Below the pieces are notes generated by a model. It ran no database searches. It was not told the DNA's origin and saw only the letters and a list, made by a program, of their open reading frames with translations. The position numbers and the translations under genes were made by a program. From Agriotes lineatus (taxonomy: Eukaryota > Arthropoda > Insecta > Coleoptera > Elateridae): a stretch of DNA of 64,000 nt. Position 1 is the first letter of the stretch. Each line of letters begins with the position of its first letter. This document shows, piece by piece, positions 15,001 through 28,150 of this stretch. The stretch lies in the NCBI GenBank assembly GCA_940337035.1, contig CALNHX010002689.1:62001-126000 (forward strand), in the 5' to 3' direction.

Positions 15001-18000
15001 AAGCTAATTTTAAATGCATCAGAATGGCACCTACTGTTTTATAAGTAGACAAAATTGCATGCTAGAGCCTGTAAACGTTCTGCCGACGTTCTGACACGTT
15101 TTGGATATCATTTCGATAGTAGAAATGCTTTTAAATTTTTTTTTTTAGTAACGCTATTTCGGTGTTTGAATGCGACTTCTTAATGGCCGCAAAATGCTAC
15201 TAGCAGTAGGGAATATATTCTAATTAATAGACAATAATTGCAGAATGCTAAACATTGTACAGAAACTGCTGTAAACTAATTTTAAATGCATCAGAATGGC
15301 ACCTGCTCTTTTATAAGTAGACAAAATTGCATGCTAGAGCCTGTAAACGTTCTGCCGGACGTTCTGACACGATTTGGATATTATTTCGATAGTAGAAACG
15401 CTTTTAAATTTTTTTTTAGTAACGCTATTTCGGTGTTTGAATGCTACTTCTTAATGGCCGCAAAATATTACTAGCAGTACGTAACATATTATAATTAATA
15501 GACAGTAATTGCAGAATGCTAAACATTGTACAGAAACAGCTGTAAACTAATTTTAAATGCATCAGAATGGCACCTACTGTTTTATAAGTAGACAAAATTG
15601 CATGCTAGAGCCTGTAAACGCTCTGGCGGACGATTTGACACGTTTTGGATATCATTTCGATAGTAGAAACGCTTTTAAATTTTTTTTTTAGTAACGCTAT
15701 TTCGGTGTTTGAATGCGACTTCTTAATGGCCGCAAAATGCTACTAGCAGTAGGGAATATATTCTAATTAATAGACAATAATTGCAGAATGCTAAACATTG
15801 TACAGAAACTGCTGTAAACTAATTTTAAATGCATCAGAATGGCACCTGCTCTTTATAAGTAGACAAAATTGCATGCTAGAGCCTGTAAACGTTATGCCGG
15901 ACGATTTGACACGTTTTGGATATCATTTCGATAGTAGAAATGCTTTTAAATTTTTTTTTAGTAACGCTATTTCGGTGTTTGAATGCGACTTCTTAATGGC
16001 CGCAAAATGCCACTAGCAGTATGGAATATATTATAATTAATAGACAGTAATTGCAGAATGCTAAACATTGTACAGAAACAGCTGTAAACTAACTTTAAAT
16101 GCATCAGAATGGCACCTGCTGTTTTATAAGTAGACAAAATTGCATGCTAGAGCCTGTAAACGCTCTGCCGGACGTTTTGACACGTTTTGGATATCATTTC
16201 GATAGTAGGAACGCTTTTAAAATTTTTTTTAGTAACGCTATTTCGGTGTTTGAATGCTACTTCTTAATGGCCGCAAAATATTACTAGCAGTACGTAACAT
16301 ATTATAATTAATAGACAGTAATTGCAGAATGCTAAACATTGTACAGAAACAGCTGTAAACTAACTTTAAATGCATCAGAATGGCACCTGCTGTTTTATAA
16401 GTAGACAAAATTGCATGCTAGAGCTTGTAAACGCTCTGGCGGACGTTTTGTCACGTTTTGGATATCATTTCGATTGTAGAAACGCTTTTAAATTTTTTTT
16501 TTTAACGCTATTTCGGTGTTTGATGCGACTTCTTAATGGCCGCAAAATGCTACTAGAAGTACGGAATATATTATAATTAATAGACAGTAATTGCAGAATG
16601 CTAAACATTGTACAGAAACAGCTGTAAACTAATTTTAAATGCATCAGAATGGCACCTGCTGTTTTAGAAGTAGACAAAATTGGATGCTAGAGCCTGTAAA
16701 CGTTATGCCGGACGTTTTGACACGTTTTGGATATCATTTCGATAGTAGAAACGCTTTTTAATTTTTTTTTAGTAACGCTACTTCGGTGTTTGAATGAGAC
16801 TTCTTAATGGCCGCAAAATGCTACTAGCAGTAGGGAATATATTCTAATTAATAGACAATAATTGCAGAATGCTAAACATTGTACAGAAACTGCTGTAAAC
16901 TAATTTTAAATGCATCAGAATGGCACCTGCTCTTTTATAAGTAGACAAAATTGCATGCTAGAGCCTGTAAACGTTCTGCCGGACGTTCTGACACGTTTTG
17001 GATATCATTTCGATAGTAGAAACGCTTTTTAATTTTTTTTTAGTAACGCTACTTCGGTGTTTGAATGAGACTTCTTAATGGCCGCAAAATGCTACTAGCA
17101 GTACGGAATATATTCTAATTAATAGACAGTAATTGCAGAATGCTAAACATTGTACAGAAACAGCTGTAAGCTAATTTTAAATGCATCAGAATGGCACCTA
17201 CTGTTTTATAAGTAGACAAAATTCCATGCTAGAGCCTGTAAACGTTCTGCCGGACGTTTTGACACGTTTTGGATATCATTTCGATAGTAGAAACGCTTTT
17301 AATTTTTTTTTTAGTAACGCTATTTCGGTGTTTGAATGCTACTTCTTAATGGCCGCAAAATATTGCTAGCAGTACGTAACATATTATAATTAATAGACAG
17401 TAATTGCAGAATGCTAAACATTGTACAGAAACTGCTGTAAACTAATTTTAAATGCATCAGAATGGCACCTGCTCTTTTATAAGTAGACAAAATTGCATGC
17501 TAGAGCCTGTAAACGTTCTGCCGGACGTTCTGACACGTTTTGGATATCATTTCGATAGTAGAAACGCTTTTTAATTTTTTTTTAGTAACGCTACTTCGGT
17601 GTTTGAATGAGACTTCTTAATGGCCGCAAAATGCTACTAGCAGTACGGAATATATTCTAATTAATAGACAGTAATTGCAGAATGCTAAACATTGTACAGA
17701 AACAGCTGTAAGCTAATTTTAAATGCATCAGAATGGCACCTGCTCTTTTATAAGTAGACAAAATTGCATGCTAGAGCCTGTAAACGTTCTGCCGGACGTT
17801 CTGACACGTTTTGGATATCATTTCGATAGTAGAAACGCTTTTTAATTTTTTTTTAGTAACGCTACTTCGGTGTTTGAATGAGACTTCTTAATGGCCGCAA
17901 AATGCTACTAGCAGTACGGAATATATTCTAATTAATAGACAGTAATTGCAGAATGCTAAACATTGTACAGAAACAGCTGTAAGCTAATTTTAAATGCATC

Positions 18001-21000
18001 AGAATGGCACCTACTGTTTTATAAGTAGACAAAATTCCATGCTAGAGCCTGTAAACGTTCTGCCGGACGTTTTGACACGTTTTGGATATCATTTCGATAG
18101 TAGAAACGCTTTTAATTTTTTTTTTAGTAACGCTATTTCGGTGTTTGAATGCTACTTCTTAATGGCCGCAAAATATTGCTAGCAGTACGTAACATATTAT
18201 AATTAATAGACAGTAATTGCAGAATGCTAAACATTGTACAGAAACAGCTGTAAGCTAATTTTAAATGCATCAGAATGGCACCTACTGTTTTATAAGTAGA
18301 CAAAATTCCATTCTAGAGCCTGTAAACGTTCTGCCGGACGTTTTGACACGTTTTGGATATCATTTCGATAGTAGAAACGCTTTTAATTTTTTTTTTAGTA
18401 ACGCTACTTCGGTGTTTGAATGCGACTTCTTAATGGCCTCAAAATGCTACTAGCGGTACGTAACATATTCTAATTAATAGACAGTAAGTGCAGAATGCTA
18501 AACATTGTACAGAAACAGCTGTAAACTAATTTTAAATGCATCAGAATGGCACCTGCTGTTTTATAAGTAGACAAAATTGCATGCTAGAGCCTGTAAACGT
18601 TCTGCCGTACGTTTTGACACGTTTTGGATATTATTTCGATAGTAGAAACGCTTTTAAATTTTTTTTTAGTAACGCTATTTCGGTGTTTGAATGCTACTTC
18701 TTAATGGCCGCAAAATATCACTAGCAGTACGTAACATATTATAATTAATAGACAGTAATTGCAGAATGCTAAACATTGTACAGAAACAGCTGTAAACTAA
18801 TTTTAAATGCATCAGAATGGCACCTACTGTTTGATAAGTAGACAAAATTGCATGCTAGAGCTTGTAAACGCTCTGGCGGACGATTTGACACGTTTTGGAT
18901 ATCATTTCGATAGTAGAAACGCTTTTTAATTTTTTTTTAGTAACGCTACTTCGGTGTTTGAATGAGACTTCTTAATGGCCGCAAAATGCTACTAGCAGTA
19001 CGGAATATATTCTAATTAATAGACAGTAATTGCAGAATGCTAAACATTGTACAGAAACAGCTGTAAGCTAATTTTAAATGCATCAGAATGGCACCTACTG
19101 TTTTATAAGTAGACAAAATTGCATGCTAGAGCCTGTAAACGTTCTGCCGGACGTTTTGACACGTTTTGGATATCATTTCGATAGTAGAAATGCTTTTAAA
19201 TTTTTTTTAGTAACGCTATTTCGGTGTTTGAATGCTACTTCTTAATGGCCGCAAAATATTACTAGCAGTACGTAACATATTATAATTAATAGACAGTAAT
19301 TGCAGAATGCTAAACATTGTACAGAAACAGCTGTAAACTAATTTTAAATGCATCAGAATGGCACCTACTGTTTTATAAGTAGACAAAATTGCATGCTAGA
19401 GCCTGTAAACGCTCTGGCGGACGATTTGACACGTTTCGGATATCATTTCGATAGTAGAAACGCTTTTTAATTTTTTTTTAGTAACGCTACTTCGGTGTTT
19501 GAATGAGACTTCTTAATGGCCGCAAAATGCTGCTAGCAGTACGGAATATATTCTAATTAATAGACAGTAATTGCAGAATGCTAAACATTGTACAGAAACA
19601 GCTGTAAGCTAATTTTAAATGCATCAGAATGGCACCTACTGTTTTATAAGTAGACAAAATTGCATGCTAGAGCCTGTAAACGTTCTGCCGGACGTTTTGA
19701 CACGTTTTGGATATTATTTCGATAGTAGAAACGCTTTTAAATTTTTTTTTAGTAACGCTATTTCGGTGTTTGAATGCTACTTCTTAATGGCCGCAAAATA
19801 TTACTAGCAGTACGTAACATATTATAATTAATAGACAGTAATTGCAGAATGCTAAACATTGTACAGAAACAGCTTTAACTAATTTTAAATGCATCAGAAT
19901 GGCACCTACTGTTTTATAAGTAGACAAAATTGCATGCTAGAGCCTGTAAGCGCTCTGGCGGACGATTTGACACGATTTGGATATCATTTCGATAGTAGAA
20001 ACGCTTTTTAATTTTTTTTTAGTAACCCTACTTCGGTGTTTGAATGAGACTTCTTAATGGCCGCAAAATGCTACTAGCAGTACGGAATATATTCTAATTA
20101 ATAGACAGTAATTGCAGAATGCTAAACATTGTACAGAAACAGCTGTAAGCTAATTTTAAATGCATCAGAATGGCACCTACTGTTTTATAAGTAGACAAAA
20201 TTGCATGCTAGAGCCTGTAAACGTTCTGCCGGACGTTCTGACACGTTTTGGATATCATTTCGATAGTAGAAATGCTTTTAAATTTTTTTTTAGTAACGCT
20301 ATTTCGGTGTTTGAATGCGACTTCTTAATGGCCTCAAAATGCTACTAGCGGTACGTAACATATTCTAATTAATAGACAGTAAGTGCAGAATGCTAAACAT
20401 TGTACAGAAACAGCTGTAAACTAATTTTAAATGCATCAGAATGGCACCTGCTCTTTTATAAGTAGACAAAATTGCATGCTAGAGCCTGTAAACGTTCTGC
20501 CGGACGTTTTGACACGTTTTGGATATTATTTCGATAGTAGAAACGCTTTTAAATTTTTTTTTAGTAACGCTATTTCGGTGTTTGAATGCTACTTCTTAAT
20601 GGCCGCAAAATATTACTAGCAGTACGTAACATATTATAATTAATAGACAGTAATTGCAGAATGCTAAACATTGTACAGAAACAGCTGTAAACTAATTTTA
20701 AATGCATCAGAATGGCACCTACTGTTTTATAAGTAGACAAAATTGCATGCTAGAGCCTGTAAACGCTCTGGCGGACGATTTGACACGTTTTGGATATCAT
20801 TTCGATAGTAGAAACGCTTTTAAATTTTTTTTTTAGTAACGCTATTTCGGTGTTTGAATGCGACTTCTTAATGGCCGCAAAATGCTACTAGCAGTAGGGA
20901 ATATATTCTAATTAATAGACAATAATTGCAGAATGCTAAACATTGTACAGAAACTGCTGTAAACTAATTTTAAATGCATCAGAATGGCACCTGCTCTTTT

Positions 21001-22910
21001 ATAAGTAGACAAAATTGCATGCTAGAGCCTGTAAACGTTCTGCCGGACGTTCTGACACGTTTTGGATATCATTTCGATAGTAGAAACGCTTTTTAATTTT
21101 TTTTTAGTAACGCTACTTCGGTGTTTGAATGAGACTTCTTAATGGCCGCAAAATGCTACTAGCAGTACGGAATATATTCTAATTAATAGACAGTAATTGC
21201 AGAATGCTAAACATTGTACAGAAACAGCTGTAAGCTAATTTTAAATGCATCAGAATGGCACCTACTGTTTTATAAGTAGACAAAATTGCATGCTAGAGCC
21301 TGTAAACGTTCTGCCGGACGTTCTGACACGTTTTGGATATCATTTCGATAGTAGAAATACTTTTAAATTTTTTTTTTTAGTAACGCTATTTCGGTGTTTG
21401 AATGCGACTTCTTAATGGCCGCAAAATGCTACTAGCAGTAGGGAATATATTCTAATTAATAGACAATAATTGCAGAATGCTAAACATTGTACAGAAACTG
21501 CTGTAAACTAATTTTAAATGCATCAGAATGGCACCTGCTCTTTTATAAGTAGACAAAATTGCATGCTAGAGCCTGTAAACGTTCTGCCGGACGTTCTGAC
21601 ACGATTTGGATATTATTTCGATAGTAGAAACGCTTTTAAATTTTTTTTTAGTAACGCTATTTCGGTGTTTGAATGCTACTTCTTAATGGCCGCAAAATAT
21701 TACTAGCAGTACGTAACATATTATAATTAATAGACAGTAATTGCAGAATGCTAAACATTGTACAGAAACAGCTGTAAACTAATTTTAAATGCATCAGAAT
21801 GGCACCTACTGTTTTATAAGTAGACAAAATTGCATGCTAGAGCCTGTAAACGCTCTGGCGGACGATTTGACACGTTTTGGATATCATTTCGATAGTAGAA
21901 ACGCTTTTAAATTTTTTTTTTAGTAACGCTATTTCGGTGTTTGAATGCGACTTCTTAATGGCCGCAAAATGCTACTAGCAGTAGGGAATATATTCTAATT
22001 AATAGACAATAATTGCAGAATGCTAAACATTGTACAGAAACTGCTGTAAACTAATTTTAAATGCATCAGAATGGCACCTGCTCTTTTATAAGTAGACAAA
22101 ATTGCATGCTAGAGCCTGTAAACGTTATGCCGGACGATTTGACACGTTTTGGATATCATTTCGATAGTAGAAATGCTTTTAAATTTTTTTTTAGTAACGC
22201 TATTTCGGTGTTTGAATGCGACTTCTTAATGGCCGCAAAATGCCACTAGCAGTATGGAATATATTATAATTAATAGACAGTAATTGCAGAATGCTAAACA
22301 TTGTACAGAAACAGCTGTAAACTAACTTTAAATGCATCAGAATGGCACCTGCTGTTTTATAAGTAGACAAAATTGCATGCTAGAGCCTGTAAACGCTCTG
22401 CCGGACGTTTTGACACGTTTTGGATATCATTTCGATAGTAGGAACGCTTTTAAAATTTTTTTTAGTAACGCTATTTCGGTGTTTGAATGCTACTTCTTAA
22501 TGGCCGCAAAATATTACTAGCAGTACGTAACATATTATAATTAATAGACAGTAATTGCAGAATGCTAAACATTGTACAGAAACAGCTGTAAACTAACTTT
22601 AAATGCATCAGAATGGCACCTGCTGTTTTATAAGTAGACAAAATTGCATGCTAGAGCTTGTAAACGCTCTGGCGGACGTTTTGTCACGTTTTGGATATCA
22701 TTTCGATTGTAGAAACGCTTTTAAATTTTTTTTTTTAACGCTATTTCGGTGTTTGATGCGACTTCTTAATGGCCGCAAAATGCTACTAGAAGTACGGAAT
22801 ATATTATAATTAATAGACAGTAATTGCAGAATGCTAAACATTGTACAGAAACAGCTGTAAACTAATTTTAAATGCATCAGAATGGCACCTGCTGTTTTAG
22901 AAGTAGACAA
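12035..22910. repeat. Internal duplication of a roughly 5-kb satellite segment
   Basis: A run of distinctive monomer variants at about 12035-16677 recurs in the same order at about 17994-22910. The first part is offset by 5959 bp (12306 to 18265, 12577 to 18536, 13660 to 19619). The last part is offset by about 6233 bp (16370 to 22603). The second copy therefore gained one 271-bp monomer. This fits unequal exchange in multi-monomer steps. The outer limits are approximate because I compared variant positions by eye. Confidence 0.75.
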
Positions 22911-25900
22911 AATTGGATGCTAGAGCCTGTAAACGTTATGCCGGACGTTTTGACACGTTTTGGATATCATTTCGATAGTAGAAATGATTTTAAATTTTTT
23001 TTTAGTAACGCTATTTCGGTGTTTGAATGCGACTTCTTAATGGCCTCAAAATGCTACTAGCGGTACGGAATATATTATAATTAATAGACAGTAATTGCAC
23101 AATGCTAAATATTGTACAGAAACTGCTGTAACCTAATTTTAAATGCATCAGAATGGCACCTGCTGTTTTATAAGTAGACAAAATTGCATGCTAAAGCTTG
23201 TAAACGCTCTGGCGGACGTTTTGTCACGTTTTGGATATCATTTCGATTGTAGAAACGCTTTTAAATTTTTTTTTTTTAACGCTATTTCGGTGTTTGATGC
23301 GACTTCTTAATGGCCGCAAAATGCTACTAGAAGTACGGAATATATTATAATTAATAGACAGTAATTGCATAATGCTAAACATTGTACAGAAACAGCTGTA
23401 AACTAATTTTAAATGCATCAGAATGGCACCTGCTGTTTTAGAAGTAGACAAAATTGGATGCTAGAGCCTGTAAACGTTCTGCCGGAAGTTTTGACACGTT
23501 TTGGATATCATTTCGGTAGTAGAAACGCTTTTAAATTTTTTTTTTGTAACGCTATTTCGGTGTTTGAATGCTACTTCTTAATGGCCGCAAAATATTACTA
23601 GCGGTACGTAACATATTATAATTAATAGACAGTAATTGCAGAATGCTAAACATTGTACAGAAACAGCTGTAAACTAATTTTAAATGCATCAGAATGGCAC
23701 CTACTGTTTTATAGGTAGACAAAATTGCATGCTAGAGCCTGTAAACGTTCTGCCGGACGTTTTGACACGTTTTGGATATTATTTCGATAGTAGAAACGCT
23801 TTTAAATTTTTTTTTAGTAACGCTATTTCGGTGTTTGAATGCTACTTCTTAATGGCCGCAAAATATTACTAGCAGTACGTAACATATTATAATTAATAGA
23901 CAGTAATTGCAGAATGCTAAACATTGTACAGAAACAGCTGTAAACTAATTTTAAATGCATCAGAATGGCACCTGCTCTTTTATAAGTAGACAAAATTGCA
24001 TGCTAGAGCCTGTAAACGTTCTGCCGGACGTTTTGACACGTTTTGAATATTATTTCGATAGTAGAAACGCTTTTAAATTTTTTTTTAGTAACGCTATTTC
24101 GGTGTTTGAATGCTACTTCTTGATGGCCGCAAAATATTACTAGCAGTACGTAACATATTATAATTAATAGACAGTAATTGCAGAATGCTAAACATTGTAC
24201 AGAAACAGCTGTAAACTAATTTTAAATGCATCAGAATGGCACCTACTGTTTTATAAGTAGACAAAATTGCATGCTAGAGCCTGTAAACGCTCTGGCGGAC
24301 GATTTGACACGTTTTGGATATCATTTCGATAGTAGAAACGCTTTTAAATTTTTTTTTTAGTAACACTATTTCGGTGTTTGAATGCGACTTCTTAATGGCC
24401 GCAAAATGCTACTAGCAGTACGGAATATATTCTAATTAATAGACAATAATTGCAGAATGCTAAACATTGTACAGAAACTGCTGTAAACTAATTTTAAATG
24501 CATCAGAATGGCACCTGCTCTTTTATAAGTAGACAAAATTGCATGCTAGAGCCTGTAAACGTTATGCCGGACGATTTGACACGTTTTGGATATCATTTCG
24601 ATAGTAGAAATGCTTTTAAATTTTTTTTTAGTAACGCTATTTCGGTGTTTGAATGCGACTTCTTAATGGCCGCAAAATGCCACTAGCAGTATGGAATATA
24701 TTATAATTAATAGACAGTAATTGCAGAATGCTAAACATTGTACAGAAACAGCTGTAAACTAACTTTAAATGCATCAGAATGGCACCTGCTGTTTTATAAG
24801 TAGACAAAATTGCATGCTAGAGCCTGTAAACGCTCTGCCGGACGTTTTGACACGTTTTGGATATCATTTCGATAGTAGGAACGCTTTTAAAATTTTTTTT
24901 AGTAACGCTATTTCGGTGTTTGAATGCTACTTCTTAATGGCCGCAAAATATTACTAGCAGTACGTAACATATTATAATTAATAGACAGTAATTGCAGAAT
25001 GCTAAACATTGTACAGAAACAGCTGTAAACTAACTTTAAATGCATCAGAATGGCACCTGCTGTTTTATAAGTAGACAAAATTGCATGCTAGAGCTTGTAA
25101 ACGCTCTGGCGGACGTTTTGTCACGTTTTGGATATCATTTCGATTGTAGAATCGCTTTTAAATTTTTTTTTTAGAAACGCTATTTCGGTGTTTGATGCGA
25201 CTTCTTAATGGCCGCAAAATGCTACTAGAAGTACGGAATATATTATAATTAATAGACAGTAATTGCAGAATGGTAAACATTGTACAGAAACAGCTGTAAA
25301 CTAACTTTAAATGCATCAGAATGGCACCTGCTGTTTTATAAGTAGACAAAATTGCATGCTAGTGCTTGTAAACGCTCTGGCGGACGTTTTGTCACGTTTT
25401 GGATATCATTTCGATTGTAGAAACGCTTTTAAATTTTTTTTTTAGAAACGCTATTTCGGTGTTTGATGCGACTTCTTAATGGCCGCAAAATGCTACTAGA
25501 AGTACGGAATATATTATAATTAATAGACAGTAATTGCAGAATGCTAAACAATGTACAGAAACAGCTGTAAAATAATTTTAAATGCATCAGAATGGCACCT
25601 GCTGTTTTATAAGTAGACAAAATTGGATGCTAGAGCCTGTAAACGTTATGCCGGACGTTTTGACACGTTTTGGATATCATTTCGATAGTAGAAATGCTTT
25701 TAAATTTTTTTTTAGTAACGCTATTTCGGTGTTTGAATGCGACTTCTTAATGGCCTCAAAATGCTACTAGCGGTACGGAATATATTATAATTAATAGACA
25801 GTAATTGCACAATGCTAAATATTGTACAGAAACTGCTGTAACCTAATTTTAATTGCATCAGAATGGCACCTGCTGTTTTATAAGTAGACAAAATTGCATG

Positions 25901-28109
25901 CTAGAGCCTGTAAGCGTTCTGCCGGACGATTTGACACGTTTTGGATATCATTTCGGTAGTAGAAACGCTTTAAAATTTTTTTTTTAGTAACGCTATTTCG
26001 GTGTTTGAATGCGACTTCTTAATGGCCGCAAAATGCTACTAGCGGTAAGTAACATATTCTAATTAATAGACAGTAATTGCAGAATGCTAAAGATTGTACA
26101 GAAACAACTGTAAACTAATTTTATATGCATCAGAATGTCACCTACTGTTTTAGAAGTAGAGAAAATGTCATGCTAGAGCCTGTAAACGCTCTGGCGGACG
26201 TTTTGTCACGTTTTGGATATCATTTCGATAGTAGAAATGCTTTTAAATTTTTTTTTAGTAACGCTATTTCGGTGTTTGAATGCGACTTCTTAATGGCCGC
26301 AAAATGCCACTAGCAGTATGGAATATATTATAATTAATAGACAGTAATTGCAGAATGCTAAACATTGTACAGAAACAGCTGTAAACTAACTATAAATGCA
26401 TCAGAATGGCACCTGCTGTTTTATAACTAGACAAAATTGCATGCTAGAGCTTGTAAACGCTCTGGCGGACGTTTTGTCACGTTTTGGATATCATTTCGAT
26501 TGTAGAAACGCTTTTAAATTTTTTTTTTTAGAAACGCTATTTCGGTGTTTGATGCGACTTCTTAATGGCCGCAAAATGCTACTAGAAGTACGGAATATAT
26601 TATAATTAATAGACAGTAATTGCAGAATGCTAAACATTGAACAGAAACAGCTGTAAACTAATTTTAAATGCATCAGAATGGCACCTGCTGTTTTATAAGT
26701 AGACAAAATTGGATGCTAGAGCCTGTAAACGTTATGCCGGACGTTTTGACACGTTTAGGATATCATTTCGATAGTAGAAATGCTTTTAAATTTTTTTTTA
26801 GTAACGCTATTTCGGTGTTTGAATGCGACTTCTTAATGGCCGCAAAATGCCACTAGCAGTATGGAATATATTATAATTAATAGACAGTAATTGCAGAATG
26901 CTAAACATTGTACAGAAACAGCTGTAAACTAACTTTAAATGCATCAGAATGGCACCTGCTGTTTTATAAGTAGACAAAATTGCATGCTAGAGCTTGTAAA
27001 CGCTCTGGCGGACGTTTTGTCACGTTTTGGATATCATTTCGATAGTAGAAACGCTTTTAAATTTTTTTTTTAGAAACGCTATTTCGGTGTTTGATGCGAC
27101 TTCTTAATGGCCGCAAAATGCTACTAGAAGTACGGAATATATTATAATTAATAGACAGTAATTGCAGAATGCTAAACATTGTACAGAAACAGCTGTAAAG
27201 TAATTTTAAATGCATCAGAATGGCACCTGCTGTTTTATAAGTAGACAAAATTGGATGCTAGAGCCTGTAAACGTTATGCCGGACGTTTTGACACGTTTTG
27301 GATATCATTTCGATAGTAGAAATGCTTTTAAATTTTTTTTTAGTAACGCTATTTCGGTGTTTGAATGCGACTTCTTAATGGCCTCAAAATGCTACTAGCG
27401 GTACGGAATATATTATAATTAATAGACAGTAATTGCACAATGCTAAATATTGTACAGAAACTGCTGTAACCTAATTTTAATTGCATCAGAATGGCACCTG
27501 CTGTTTTATAAGTAGACAAAATTGCATGCTAGAGCCTGTAAGCGTTCTGCCGGACGATTTGACACGTTTTGGATATCATTTCGGTAGTAGAAACGCTTTT
27601 AAATTTTTTTTTAGTAACGCTATTTCGGTGTTTGAATGCGACTTCTTAATGGCCGCAAAATGCTACTAGCGGTAAGTAACATATTCTAATTAATAGACAG
27701 TAATTGCAGAATGTTAAAGATTGTACAGAAACAACTGTAAACTAATTTTATATGCATCAGAATGTCACCTACTGTTTTAGAAGTAGAGAAAATGTCATGC
27801 TAGAGCCTGTAAGCGTTCTGCCGGACGATTTGACACGTTTTGCATATCATTTCGATAGTAGAAACGCTTTTAATTTTTTTAGTAAAGCTATTTCCGTGTT
27901 TGAATGCGATCTCTTAATGGCCGCAAAATGCTACTAGCAGTACGTAACATATTATAATTAATAGACAGTAATTGCAGAATGCTAAACATTGTACAGAAAC
28001 AGCTGTAAACTAATTTTAAATGCATCAGAATGGCACCTGCTGTTTTATAAGTAGACAAAATTGCATGCTAGAGCCTGTAAACGTTCTGCCGGACGTTTTC
28101 ACACTTTTT

Positions 28110-28150
28110 GGATATCATTTCGATAGTAGAAACGCTATTTCGGTGTTTGA
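28110..28150. repeat. Monomer with a short internal deletion across the poly-T tract
   Basis: In this monomer the stretch from GTAGAAACGCT runs straight into ATTTCGGTG. The usual poly-T tract and following AGTA are missing. In intact monomers the lost segment is flanked by two ACGCT words, so deletion between these short direct repeats is a simple explanation. Confidence 0.7.
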
